Shown one piece after another: positions 46,565 to 55,764 of a stretch of 64,000 bases of DNA; the first letter of the stretch is position 1, and each line of letters starts with the position of its first letter. Location: positions 472,641 through 536,640 of the forward strand of contig CAWIQY010000006.1 in assembly GCA_963838375.1 (NCBI GenBank). The letters run 5' to 3'. The translations under genes and the position numbers were made by a program. Source of the DNA: DVED01 sp963838375 (GTDB lineage Bacteria > Cyanobacteriota > Cyanobacteriia > Cyanobacteriales > Geitlerinemataceae). The notes under the pieces were generated by a model that was not told the origin of the DNA, searched no databases, and saw nothing but the letters and a program-made list of their open reading frames with translations.

Positions 46565-48643
46565 GTGCCACGAGAAGTCCCGCTTGAGAGAGTCCGCAAT
46601 ATCGGTATTGCCGCTCACATTGATGCAGGAAAAACAACAACAACCGAACGGATCTTATTTTATTCTGGGATCGTTCATAAAATGGGCGAAGTCCACGAAG
46701 GCACTGCCGTAACGGACTGGATGGATCAGGAGCGCGAGCGGGGCATTACGATCACGGCGGCAGCAATCAGCTCCACCTGGAAAGATTATCGGATCAATAT
46801 TATCGATACCCCCGGTCACGTCGATTTCACGATCGAAGTGGAACGTTCCATGCGCGTGCTAGATGGTGTGATTGCGGTGTTCTGTTCGGTTGGTGGCGTT
46901 CAGCCACAATCTGAAACCGTTTGGCGTCAAGCCGATCGCTATAAAGTCCCCCGCGTTGCCTTCGTGAACAAGATGGATCGCACCGGGGCGAACTTCTATA
47001 AGGTGTACAACCAACTCCGGGATCGCCTCAAAACTAATGCCGTCCCCATCCAGATTCCTATTGGTGCGGAAAGCGACTTAAGAGGAATCGTAGACTTAGT
47101 GAAGATGCGGGCTTATATCTATACCAACGATATCGGCACCGACATTCAGGAAACTGACATTCCCGATGAAGTCAAAGAGCTAGCAGAGGAATATCGTCTC
47201 AAGCTGGTAGAATCTGTTGCCGAAACGGACGACGCCTTAACAGAGAAATATCTTGAAGGCGAAGACCTAACCGAAGCGGAAATCCAGACAGCGTTGCGTA
47301 AAGGAACGATCGCAGGTACTATCGTTCCCCTGCTGTGCGGTTCGGCATTCAAAAACAAAGGCGTGCAGCTCTTGTTGGATGCGGTGATCGACTACCTGCC
47401 CGCTCCGACAGAAGTCCCACCCATTACAGGTATGCTCCCCGACGGCAGCGAAACCCAGCGCTTTGCCGACGACGAAGCGCCTATGTCAGCTTTGGCATTT
47501 AAAGTCATGGCCGACAAATTCGTGGGTCGCCTGACTTTCGTGCGCGTGTATTCCGGCACGCTCAAGAAAGGCAGCTACGTCTACAACTCCACCAAAGATA
47601 AGAAAGAGCGCGTTTCGCGTTTGATCGTCTTGAAAGCCGACGATCGAATTGACGTAGACGAACTGCGTGCCGGAGATCTCGGCGCCATTCCGGGCTTGTC
47701 GAATACCCTGACAGGCGATACGATCTGCACCGAAGAAGATCCGATCGTTCTGGAATCGCTATTCGTTCCGGAGCCGGTGATCTCCGTTGCTGTGGAGCCA
47801 AAAACCAAGCAGGATATGGAGAAACTCTCCAAAGCGCTCAACGCACTTTCGGAAGAAGATCCGACCTTCCGCGTCAGTATCGACTCGGAAACCAACCAAA
47901 CTGTGATCGCCGGAATGGGCGAATTGCACTTGGAAATTCTGGTCGATCGAATGCTGCGCGAGTACAAGGTGGAAGCGACGGTTGGGGCTCCACAGGTGGC
48001 TTACCGTGAAACCATCCGCAAGAGCGTCAGATCTGAAGGCAAGTTCATCCGTCAAAGCGGCGGTAAGGGTCAGTTCGGTCACGTGGTGATCGAACTCGAA
48101 CCCGGTGAAGTCGGCAGCGGATTTGAATTCGTCTCCAAAATTGTCGGGGGTTCCGTGCCCAAAGAGTACATCAAGCCAGCAGAAGAAGGGATGAAAGAAG
48201 CCTGCGAATCTGGTATTCTTGCAGGTTATCCCCTGATTGATGTCAAAGCCACTTTGGTGGATGGTTCTTACCACGATGTAGACTCCAATGAAATGGCGTT
48301 TAAGATTGCCGGATCGATGGCAATTAAGAGCGCCGTCATGAAAGCTTCGCCCGTGTTGTTAGAGCCGATCATGAAAGTCGAGGCGGAAATCCCCGAAGAC
48401 TTCATGGGTAACATCATTGGCGATCTCAACTCCCGTCGGGGTCAAATTGAAGGTCAAGACACCGAGCAGGGTTCGTCTAAAGTCACTGCCCAGGTTCCCC
48501 TGGCAGAGATGTTTGGCTACGCCACCGATATCCGATCGAAAACGCAAGGTCGCGGTATCTTTACGATGGAGTTCAGCAAGTACGACGAGGTTCCTCGCAA
48601 CGTGGCTGAAACTATCATTGCAAAGAACAAAGGGAACGCATAA
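46565..48643 (+). CDS. fusA: translation elongation factor G
   Basis: The GTG at 46565 is preceded by AAGGAGGT, an ideal ribosome site, which fixes the start. The 692-residue GTPase has the P-loop AHIDAGKTTTTE (G1), ITITAAAISSTW with the DTPGH motif (G3) and NKMD (G4), then domains II-V. It drives translocation after peptide bond formation. The frame is intact over the whole length. It is followed by tuf after 24 bp. Confidence 0.98.
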   Translation: MPREVPLERVRNIGIAAHIDAGKTTTTERILFYSGIVHKMGEVHEGTAVTDWMDQERERGITITAAAISSTWKDYRINIIDTPGHVDFTIEVERSMRVLDGVIAVFCSVGGVQPQSETVWRQADRYKVPRVAFVNKMDRTGANFYKVYNQLRDRLKTNAVPIQIPIGAESDLRGIVDLVKMRAYIYTNDIGTDIQETDIPDEVKELAEEYRLKLVESVAETDDALTEKYLEGEDLTEAEIQTALRKGTIAGTIVPLLCGSAFKNKGVQLLLDAVIDYLPAPTEVPPITGMLPDGSETQRFADDEAPMSALAFKVMADKFVGRLTFVRVYSGTLKKGSYVYNSTKDKKERVSRLIVLKADDRIDVDELRAGDLGAIPGLSNTLTGDTICTEEDPIVLESLFVPEPVISVAVEPKTKQDMEKLSKALNALSEEDPTFRVSIDSETNQTVIAGMGELHLEILVDRMLREYKVEATVGAPQVAYRETIRKSVRSEGKFIRQSGGKGQFGHVVIELEPGEVGSGFEFVSKIVGGSVPKEYIKPAEEGMKEACESGILAGYPLIDVKATLVDGSYHDVDSNEMAFKIAGSMAIKSAVMKASPVLLEPIMKVEAEIPEDFMGNIIGDLNSRRGQIEGQDTEQGSSKVTAQVPLAEMFGYATDIRSKTQGRGIFTMEFSKYDEVPRNVAETIIAKNKGNA

Positions 48644-48667
48644 CAAAACAGAAGGAACATATCATTC

Positions 48668-49933
48668 ATGGCACGCGCAAAGTTTGAACGGGATAAACCC
48701 CACGTTAACATCGGTACGATCGGTCACGTCGATCACGGCAAAACAACCCTGACGGCTGCCATCACCATGACCTTGTCCGTCTTGGGGCAAGCCAAGGCTA
48801 AGAAGTACGACGAAATCGATGCTGCTCCCGAAGAAAAAGCTCGGGGAATCACGATTAATACCGCTCACGTTGAGTACCAAACAGCAAATCGTCACTACGC
48901 TCACGTAGACTGCCCCGGTCACGCTGACTACGTGAAAAACATGATCACCGGAGCGGCTCAAATGGATGGCGCTATCCTGGTGGTATCGGCGGCTGATGGT
49001 CCCATGCCCCAGACCCGCGAACACATTCTACTGGCGAAGCAGGTCGGCGTTCCTCACTTGGTGGTGTTCTTGAACAAGAAAGACCAAGTCGATGACGACG
49101 AGCTGCTCGAGCTTGTCGAGCTAGAAGTGCGCGAACTTCTCAGCAGCTACGAGTTTGACGGAGATAATATCCCCATCGTTGCCGGATCGGCTCTCAAAGC
49201 CTTGGAAGCCGTCACCGGTGATGGCACGCTCAAGCTAGGGGATAACGAGTGGGTCGATAAAATCTACGAGCTCATGGATAATGTCGATAGCTACATCCCT
49301 ACCCCCGAGCGGGATATCGACAAGCCCTTCTTGATGGCAGTTGAAGATGTATTCTCGATCACCGGTCGGGGCACGGTCGCCACGGGTCGGATCGAACGCG
49401 GTCAAGTCAAAGTTGGCGAAGAGGTGGAAGTTGTCGGGATTAAAAATACCCGCAAAACCACAGTCACCGGTGTGGAAATGTTCCAGAAAACTCTCGATCA
49501 AGGGATGGCTGGAGACAACGTGGGCTTGCTCCTGCGGGGGATTCAGAAAGACGAAATCGAACGCGGAATGGTGCTTGCCAAGTCCGGTTCGATTAACCCC
49601 CACACCAAATTTGAATCTGAAGTTTATATCTTGGCCAAAGAAGAAGGCGGTCGGCATACGCCCTTCTTCCCTGGCTACCGTCCTCAGTTCTACGTGCGGA
49701 CAACCGATGTAACCGGAACCATCTCCGCGTTTACGGCGGATGATGGCAGTGCAGCAGAGATGGTGATGCCAGGAGACCGGATCAAGATGACTGTAGAGCT
49801 GATCTATCCAGTTGCCATCGAGCAGGGGATGCGCTTTGCTATTCGTGAAGGCGGCCGTACAGTGGGTGCTGGCGTCGTCGCGAAGATTCTGGAAAGCGAC
49901 AAGGAGAAAGAGGACAAGAAGAAGAAGAAGTAA
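48668..49933 (+). CDS. tuf: translation elongation factor Tu with a lysine-rich C-terminal extension
   Basis: The protein begins MARAKFERDKPHVNIGTIGH with GHVDHGKTTLTA (G1), DCPGHADY (G3) and NKKDQVDD (G4), all complete. It delivers aminoacyl-tRNA to the ribosome. At 421 residues it is about a dozen longer than typical cyanobacterial EF-Tu. The usual end, VVAKILE, is followed by a run of charged residues ending in KKKKK. The extra tail is in GAx repeats (AAG/GAC/GAG). The gene is closed by a strong hairpin at 49955-49984. Confidence 0.97.
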   Translation: MARAKFERDKPHVNIGTIGHVDHGKTTLTAAITMTLSVLGQAKAKKYDEIDAAPEEKARGITINTAHVEYQTANRHYAHVDCPGHADYVKNMITGAAQMDGAILVVSAADGPMPQTREHILLAKQVGVPHLVVFLNKKDQVDDDELLELVELEVRELLSSYEFDGDNIPIVAGSALKALEAVTGDGTLKLGDNEWVDKIYELMDNVDSYIPTPERDIDKPFLMAVEDVFSITGRGTVATGRIERGQVKVGEEVEVVGIKNTRKTTVTGVEMFQKTLDQGMAGDNVGLLLRGIQKDEIERGMVLAKSGSINPHTKFESEVYILAKEEGGRHTPFFPGYRPQFYVRTTDVTGTISAFTADDGSAAEMVMPGDRIKMTVELIYPVAIEQGMRFAIREGGRTVGAGVVAKILESDKEKEDKKKKK

Positions 49934-49954
49934 ATTTTTCTTGACCCAGATCGG

Positions 49955-49984
49955 AATAAGGGCGCACTTCAGTGCGCCCTTATT
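49955..49984 (+). terminator. 14-bp perfect hairpin after tuf
   Basis: AATAAGGGCGCACT and its exact reverse complement are separated by two bases (TC). It lies 21 bp after the tuf stop and is followed by CTCTCTAATC, not a T-run. It may terminate or attenuate read-through into rpsJ. Confidence 0.7.
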
Positions 49985-50073
49985 CTCTCTAATCAGTTTG
50001 CGGCTTCTTCTTCTTGTCTTCGAGACAGTGGGGAATCCGCAAGTCTATCAACCGAACCTCAACAATTAAACCT

Positions 50074-50391
50074 ATGGCAACTATCCAGCAGCAAAAAATT
50101 CGCATTCGACTCAAAGCCTTCGATCGACGCCTGCTTGACACCTCTTGCGAAAAGATCGTGGACACGGCAAACCGCACCAGCGCCACTGCGGTCGGACCGA
50201 TTCCTCTGCCCACCAAGCGGCGCATTTATTGTCTCCTGCGATCGCCCCACATCGACAAAGACTCTCGGGAGCATTTTGAAACGCGCACCCACCGCCGCAT
50301 CATCGATATCTATCAACCCTCTTCCAAAACCATCGATGCCCTGATGAAGCTGGATTTGCCTGCCGGGGTTGATATCGAAGTTAAGTTGTAA
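50074..50391 (+). CDS. rpsJ: 30S ribosomal protein S10
   Basis: The ATG at 50074 gives a 105-residue protein with IRIRLKAFDRRLLDTSCEKI and REHFETRTHRRIIDIY, the S10 hallmark. An in-frame start 60 bp upstream would add a non-conserved N-terminus. It belongs to the str operon in cyanobacteria but lies beyond the tuf hairpin, so it may have partial independent control. Confidence 0.97.
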   Translation: MATIQQQKIRIRLKAFDRRLLDTSCEKIVDTANRTSATAVGPIPLPTKRRIYCLLRSPHIDKDSREHFETRTHRRIIDIYQPSSKTIDALMKLDLPAGVDIEVKL

Positions 50392-50405
50392 AGTCGGCCA
50401 ACCGA

Positions 50406-50454
50406 TACTGCCTAAGCAGATGTGTATTTCAAATACACATCTGCTTAGGCAGTA
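50406..50454. terminator. 49-bp palindrome (24-bp perfect stem) after rpsJ
   Basis: The left arm begins TACTGCCTAAGC and the right arm is its exact reverse complement over 24 bp, with a single C as loop. It begins 14 bp after the rpsJ stop. As RNA it would form a long hairpin, but no T-run follows. It may be a terminator, or a palindromic repeat element. Confidence 0.65.
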
Positions 50455-50646
50455 ATAGCCAATCGAGTGTTTGGAGAGATCCGGCATTTAGACTCGATCG
50501 ATCTTTAAAGTGTTCTCCCAGCTTCATTGGGGGAATTTTTGTATCTATGAGCCATCTGACGATCGATAATCGGTAGAATGTGGGTAGAATTTTTGAACCC
50601 TAATCCGTTAAAGTAGGGAAAGAAGCGTAGTCACGACCCAGGAACC

Positions 50647-51291
50647 ATGGCAACTTCATCTTCGATCGCCGTTCGCGAACTTCCCCTTTTTCCTCTCCCA
50701 GAAGTCGTTTTGTTTCCTGGTAGACCTTTACCCCTACATATTTTTGAGTTTCGCTACCGGATGATGATGAACACTATCCTCAATAGCGATCGCCGCTTTG
50801 GGGTACTCCGGTGGGACCCGGCAAACAGCAAAGCCGCCCCTGTGGGCTGTTGTGCGGAAGTTGTCCAGTACCAACGCTTGCCTGACGATCGCCTGAAACT
50901 CTGGACGCTGGGACAGCAACGGTTTCGGGTTTTAGAATACGTACGAGAAAAACCCTACTACGTCGGTCTAGTAGAGTGGATCGAAGATCGTCCCCCTCAA
51001 GAAAATTTGAGGACGCAGGCATTAGAGGTCGAGCAACTTTTGCGAGATGTGGTACGCCTCTCGGCAAAGCTCATGGATCAGCGGATCGAACTCCCAGATG
51101 ATATTCCAAGTTTGCCCACAGAACTCTCCTACTGGGTGGCTGGAAACCTCTATGGCGTCGCAGCCGAACAGCAAGCTCTGCTAGAAATGGAAGATACTGC
51201 CAATCGCTTGCAACGGGAATCGGAAATTCTCTCCACCACTCGCAATCATCTTGCCGCACGAACCGTGTTAAAAGATACGTTAGACTCTTAA
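50647..51291 (+). CDS. Lon N-terminal (LON substrate-binding) domain protein
   Basis: The 214-residue protein consists of a LON N-terminal domain (RELPLFPLPEVVLFPGRPLPLHIFEFRYR, then QRFRVLEYVREKPYYVGLVEWI) and a helical tail. There is no ATPase or protease part. In cyanobacteria it regularly follows rpsJ, as here. A role in protein recognition is inferred from the domain. Confidence 0.93.
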   Translation: MATSSSIAVRELPLFPLPEVVLFPGRPLPLHIFEFRYRMMMNTILNSDRRFGVLRWDPANSKAAPVGCCAEVVQYQRLPDDRLKLWTLGQQRFRVLEYVREKPYYVGLVEWIEDRPPQENLRTQALEVEQLLRDVVRLSAKLMDQRIELPDDIPSLPTELSYWVAGNLYGVAAEQQALLEMEDTANRLQRESEILSTTRNHLAARTVLKDTLDS

Positions 51292-51462
51292 CAGTTGGGG
51301 AGCTAGACTAGCTCTAAGTCCCAGACTCTATTGGAATCGGCAATAGACCAAAATCTCTTCCGATATGGTTCCAACGGCGAATGAAACTCGAAGTCAGCAC
51401 TCTGTCCATAAGAGGAGTGTCTGGTAGTTGACGATAACCGGGTACGCGATTTCTGCTGAACG

Positions 51463-52077
51463 ATGAATTACGACGTCACTCAATGGTTAAAAGAAATAGA
51501 GTCTCTGCAACAGCAATTGGCAGAGACTATACGCGAGCGAGGGGAGGCAGAATCCACGGCAGAGCATTGGCGAGCGCTTTACAATACTGAGGCTCAACAG
51601 CGTCGAGAGGATGCCAAAGCCGCTCAGGTAGAAATAGATCGGCTGCGCGCCCAACTTCAACAAATACAAGCACCTCTCCACCTGTCAGACTCAAATCTTG
51701 TGGATGCTGCCCAGCAGGAAATGGAACTATTGCCTGTCGATCGGTTACGATCGAAATCCATCGATCTTAGTGTGGAATGCGCTCGCTTGCGGCAAGAAGT
51801 CTCGCAGTTGACCGCAGCTCTCCAAACCGAACAAGACAATCATGCCAAAACTCGTACGGAGTTAACGACTGCTTTGGGGGATACCGTCTCATTACTGGCG
51901 AAGTCCAAAACGAAAGAGCGCTCTCCTCTAATTCCTCAGTTTCTCTGCGATCCTGGAGAGCGAGAAGAAGACACAACGCCGGATTCACCCGAACTAGAAG
52001 GCGTAGAAGCTGCGGGGCAAATTTCCCCGAGTTTGGGTCAACCTTTTCAACTGCCCCCCGCCGATTTGACCCCGTAA
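51463..52077 (+). CDS. coiled-coil protein, unknown function
   Basis: The 204-residue protein starts with MNYDVTQWLKEIESLQQQLAE. A coiled coil covers about residues 8-70 (AEHWRALYNTEAQQRREDAKAAQ) and a second one about 85-140 (ALQTEQDNHAKTRTEL). The tail is acidic with a Pro-rich end (FQLPPADLTP). It resembles conserved small coiled-coil proteins of cyanobacteria, but no name can be given. Confidence 0.75.
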   Translation: MNYDVTQWLKEIESLQQQLAETIRERGEAESTAEHWRALYNTEAQQRREDAKAAQVEIDRLRAQLQQIQAPLHLSDSNLVDAAQQEMELLPVDRLRSKSIDLSVECARLRQEVSQLTAALQTEQDNHAKTRTELTTALGDTVSLLAKSKTKERSPLIPQFLCDPGEREEDTTPDSPELEGVEAAGQISPSLGQPFQLPPADLTP

Positions 52078-52255
52078 GCTCAGGAAGTTGGTCATCGAGT
52101 AGGACTTAAAGCAGAAATCGGTCACTTTTCAAAGCCGTGTAACTTGTCCGATTAAAATCGGGTAGGGTCTGAATTTCAACAAACCCTAACAGAAAGCAGA
52201 AGGAGAGACTTGATTCCACTCTGCTTTCTCTGGGATCTGTCACAATAGATCGATT

Positions 52256-52985
52256 TTATCGAGTTTGCGATTCTGCGGGCATTTCTTCCATCATCGACTC
52301 TGGCATTTCCATGGGCATTTCCATAGGCATTTCCATGGGCATTTCCGTTTCTTCCATCGTATCCAGCGTGGGAAGTTCCATATCCTCTGCTGCGGCAGGA
52401 GCCATCATCGACTCAGGCAACATAACTTTGTCGATGACATGGATAACACCATTGCTGGCAGGAATATCAGCCATCACCACATTGGCATCATTGACCATTA
52501 CCCCATTGCTCAGATCGATCGTTACCGGACTGCCCTCGGCGGTGGCAACTTCTCCCGAAGTGAGATCGGTGGACATCACCATACCCGGAACAACGTGGTA
52601 CGTCAGAATTTTTACCAATTTCTGTTGGTTTTCTGGCTTGAGTAACTCGTCCAAAGTTCCTTCTGGTAAAGCAGCAAAGGCTTCATCGGTCGGTGCGAAG
52701 ACCGTAAAAGGCACCTTCACCCGATAAGACATCAAGTAAACCTGCGGCTTCTAAAGCGGCAGTCAAGATGGTGAAAGAATCGCTGGACGCTGCGATCTCT
52801 ACGATTGTGGATTCCGACGACATTTCTGTGGCATCTGCCACCTCGCCAGAAGGTGTGTCTTGGGAGATTGAATCGGCAGCAACCGATTCGGCAGCAACCG
52901 GTAATTGGAGGAAAATACTCGCACTAGCAGCGCCGACAACACCCGCTAATTGCTTAATCCAGGTTGCACCCGTTTTTATAGTCAT
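52256..52985 (-). pseudogene. secreted FAS1 (fasciclin) domain protein with a frameshift
   Basis: From an ATG at 52985 (another is at 53018) the first frame encodes a signal peptide (KQLAGVVGAASASIFLQLPVAA) and an acidic linker. It then begins a FAS1 domain (DSFTILTAALEAAGLLDVLSGEG) and loses the frame near 52707-52714. The next frame continues with PFTVFAPTDEAFAALPEG, ILTYHVVPGMVM and GVIHVIDKVMLP, then a Met/Pro/Glu tandem repeat. One extra base is enough to explain the break. FAS1 proteins act outside the cell in adhesion. Whether this is a real defect or a consensus error is open. Confidence 0.75.
52302..52349. repeat. 12-bp tandem repeat coding a Met-Pro-Met-Glu tail
   Basis: Four near-identical 12-mers (GGCATTTCCATG on the plus strand) encode the repeated MPME near the C-terminus of the FAS1 protein. 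Confidence 0.8.
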
Positions 52986-53153
52986 GCTTGGGTATCCTCG
53001 TTTGTAAAGAGATTGCAAAGTTATAGGGGCTTATTGTACATCATTTACAATTTTTGACAAGACAAGCGAATTTTGCCCAGGCGGTGTAGGGAGCCACGAT
53101 ATTCTTTTAAAATCGCGACGATCGCCAAGGCTGAAGTTAGATCCCAAAGGGTT

Positions 53154-54944
53154 TTAGGGGTTCGTTCGATCGAACTGTCGCGCATAAAACCGGGCATATC
53201 GATCGCCCTTTGCCAAAAGTTCTGTATGGGTTCCCGATTCGAGAATTTGTCCGCTTTCCATGACTAAAATCCGATCGGCTTGGCGGACGGTTGCCAAACG
53301 GTGAGCGATAATCAACACGGTTCGCTGGTGCATAATCCGCTCTAGCGCTTGCCGAACAAGGGTTTCTGATTCCGAATCCAGCGCAGATGTGGCTTCGTCT
53401 AAAATGAGGATGCGAGGCTTGTGTAACATGGCACGAGCGATGGCGATTCGTTGTCGCTGTCCTCCTGAAAGATTCGCGCCGCGTTCTCCCACCCATGTTT
53501 GATAGCCATCTGGAAATTGGGTGATAAATTGGTGCGCATTGGCGATTTTTGCAGCTTCGATCGCCGCATTTAAATCGAAGTTAGCTTGACCGAAAGCAAT
53601 ATTTTCTGCGATCGTCCCGGCAAATAAAATGGTTTCTTGGGGAACGATGCCAATTTGGAGCCGCAAACTGTTGAGCGTCACCTCTCGAATATCCACGCCA
53701 TCAATGAGAATTTGACCGGACTGAGGATCGTAAAATCGGGGAAGCAGGTTCACTAACGTCGTTTTTCCGGCACCTGACGAACCCACTAAGGCGATCGTTT
53801 CTCCGGGACGAACGAGTAAGTTAAAATCTTTGAGAACCCATGTAGAATTTTCAGAAGAGGCGCGATCGTAGGCAAAGGAAATCTTTCGATATTCAACTTT
53901 TCCGGTCACAACGGGTAGCTCGATCGCGTCCGGTTTTTCAACGACTTGCGATCGCAGTCCCAGGAGTTCAAAAATCCGATCGACCGAAGCTTCTCCCTGT
54001 TTGAACTCATTGTAATTATTCGTCACCTGTCCGATGGGATCGATCAACATTGCCACCGCCGCCACGTAACTGACAAATCCCGCTCCCGTTAAATTGGCGC
54101 GATCGATTTGCCAAGCGCCCAACCAGAACAACAACAACACGCTCATGGCTTCAAAAAAGCCCACCACAAAAAACTGAAACGCTTGGATTTGAGCTGCCCG
54201 ATATTTGGTGCGTCGATTGAGTTCAGCCTCTTTTACAAAGCGGTTTAAAGCATATTTCTCAGCCGCAAAAGCTTGCACCAATCGCATTCCACCAAAGAGT
54301 TCTGTTAGCAAAGAAGCTAAGTTAGAAACTTGGGTTTGACTCCGGCGAGAAAAGATGAGCAACTTTTCCCCAAACCAGCCAATTAACAATGCCATAATCG
54401 GGGCAACGACAAAGGTTGCCAACGTCAATTGCCAATTGAGCCAAAGCATATATCCCAACACCACCACCAGTTGTAAAATGCTAGGAACCAACTGATGACA
54501 AATCTTGTAAATAACTTCTGCAATGCGATCGATGTCTTCCGTCAGGCGGTAAGCAAGATCTCCAGTTTTCGCAGTCGTAAAATAGTCGAGATCGAGTTTT
54601 TGGAGACGATCGGAGGTTGCAGAACGCAAGTCTAATGCGGTTGCCAGAGAAGCTTTTGCCATCAGGGCATCTTGACCGTATTGCACCGCACCGCGCAATA
54701 GAAAAATGATAGCGCTATATCCCGCTAAATGGGCGATCGCCGTGATATTTCCTTCGCCGATGTAGTTGGCAATGCGACCCGCTAACCAAGCGAGAATCGG
54801 CCAAAAAACTGTAAATCCGAGAGTACAGACGATCGCTTGTACGATCGTTAGTCTGTGGGGTTTCAGGTAAGGAAGGAGTTGCCAGTAGCTAGAACGATTT
54901 TTCAAGAAATTTTCGAGATAGTCATGTTTTTTTAACCTTACCAA
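53154..54944 (-). CDS. ABC exporter (fused permease-ATPase, MsbA/HepA type)
   Basis: The 596-residue half-transporter has six helices in the first 330 residues. The ATPase part has Walker A GSSGAGKTT (about 391-399), signature LSGGQRQRIAIARAM, Walker B ILILDEATSALD and the H-loop IIAHRLATV. It most resembles lipid or polysaccharide exporters of the heterocyst HepA/MsbA kind. The substrate is unknown. It lies 169 bp upstream of the FAS1 gene on the same strand. Confidence 0.92.
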   Translation of the reverse strand: MVRLKKHDYLENFLKNRSSYWQLLPYLKPHRLTIVQAIVCTLGFTVFWPILAWLAGRIANYIGEGNITAIAHLAGYSAIIFLLRGAVQYGQDALMAKASLATALDLRSATSDRLQKLDLDYFTTAKTGDLAYRLTEDIDRIAEVIYKICHQLVPSILQLVVVLGYMLWLNWQLTLATFVVAPIMALLIGWFGEKLLIFSRRSQTQVSNLASLLTELFGGMRLVQAFAAEKYALNRFVKEAELNRRTKYRAAQIQAFQFFVVGFFEAMSVLLLFWLGAWQIDRANLTGAGFVSYVAAVAMLIDPIGQVTNNYNEFKQGEASVDRIFELLGLRSQVVEKPDAIELPVVTGKVEYRKISFAYDRASSENSTWVLKDFNLLVRPGETIALVGSSGAGKTTLVNLLPRFYDPQSGQILIDGVDIREVTLNSLRLQIGIVPQETILFAGTIAENIAFGQANFDLNAAIEAAKIANAHQFITQFPDGYQTWVGERGANLSGGQRQRIAIARAMLHKPRILILDEATSALDSESETLVRQALERIMHQRTVLIIAHRLATVRQADRILVMESGQILESGTHTELLAKGDRYARFYARQFDRTNP

Positions 54945-55331
54945 GAAAGAGTGGAGTTCGTCTTTGGGCTATAGGAATGAAGATTCTTGAAGACCTTTTC
55001 GAGAATCGCGACATAATTGAAAACCGTCAGGGTAACGACCTTCAATTATGTTGAAATTTGAAGAGACATCAGGCAATTGTAAAGTTTGATTGACTCTTTT
55101 TTTCGTTTTGTTTAGTTTTTTAATGAAATCTCATATTGATTCTTTCTAGCCTCAGTCTTAAAGCAAAAAAGACAAGCTTAAATTCATCTAAAATTTTTGT
55201 ATAGTCAAAACTTATCGAACCTATAATCAGAGCTAATTATCGATCGGTCGCGCTGCACCCAACTTAGGCTCAATCTCGAAGACGACTCAAAACCGATCGA
55301 TCTCCAACTCCTTCATTTCCCCAAAACGATC
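54945..55331. other. AT-rich divergent spacer
   Basis: No gene was found between the ABC exporter and the small duplicated protein. It contains a T-rich stretch near 55095-55125 and should hold both promoters. Confidence 0.45.
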
Positions 55332-55673
55332 GTGAACACTTACCCAAAAAGAGATGAAGTCACCATGGCATTTCGTCGGGAATGCTGTACCCGACGCACG
55401 GTTCAAGTCTTAGAAATCAAATTCCAGCGCATTCGCGACGATCTCCAACAATTTGTCAGTCATATCGGACAAACTGTGCCGTCTCGAATTTTAGAAGTCA
55501 AACGCCAGCGCATTCGCGACGATCTCCAACAATTCGTCAGTCATCTAGGGCTAATCGTACCGCAATCCCAGACCGGAAACGATTTTCCCTCCGAAATCCT
55601 TCAAGATGCCCTCGATCGTTTGGGAGATGAGGTATTTGCCGAATTTATCCGGCAAATTATTCAGAACGGGTAA
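55332..55673 (+). CDS. small protein with an internal 84-bp tandem duplication
   Basis: From GTG 55332 (or ATG 55365) a 113-residue (or 102-residue) protein is encoded. Residues about 26-53 and 54-81 are nearly identical: each contains QRIRDDLQQFVSH, spaced 28 residues apart. The DNA copies start at about 55410 and 55494 and differ at few positions, so the duplication is recent. The C-terminal part (EILQDALDRLGDEVFAEFIRQII) is a separate helix. No family was recognised. Confidence 0.55.
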   Translation: MNTYPKRDEVTMAFRRECCTRRTVQVLEIKFQRIRDDLQQFVSHIGQTVPSRILEVKRQRIRDDLQQFVSHLGLIVPQSQTGNDFPSEILQDALDRLGDEVFAEFIRQIIQNG

Positions 55674-55680
55674 CGGGTTA

Positions 55681-55708
55681 GTTGATAGTTGATAGTTGAT
55701 AGTTGATA
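55681..55708. repeat. heptanucleotide STRR (GTTGATA)
   Basis: Four head-to-tail GTTGATA units between the small duplicated gene and the peroxiredoxin gene. The following segment also has an ACCAATT/ACCCATT run at 55742-55766. Confidence 0.7.
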
Positions 55709-55764
55709 GGTATGTTGAGCGATCGCAAAACGTACTCAATTACCAATTACCAATTACCCATTAC

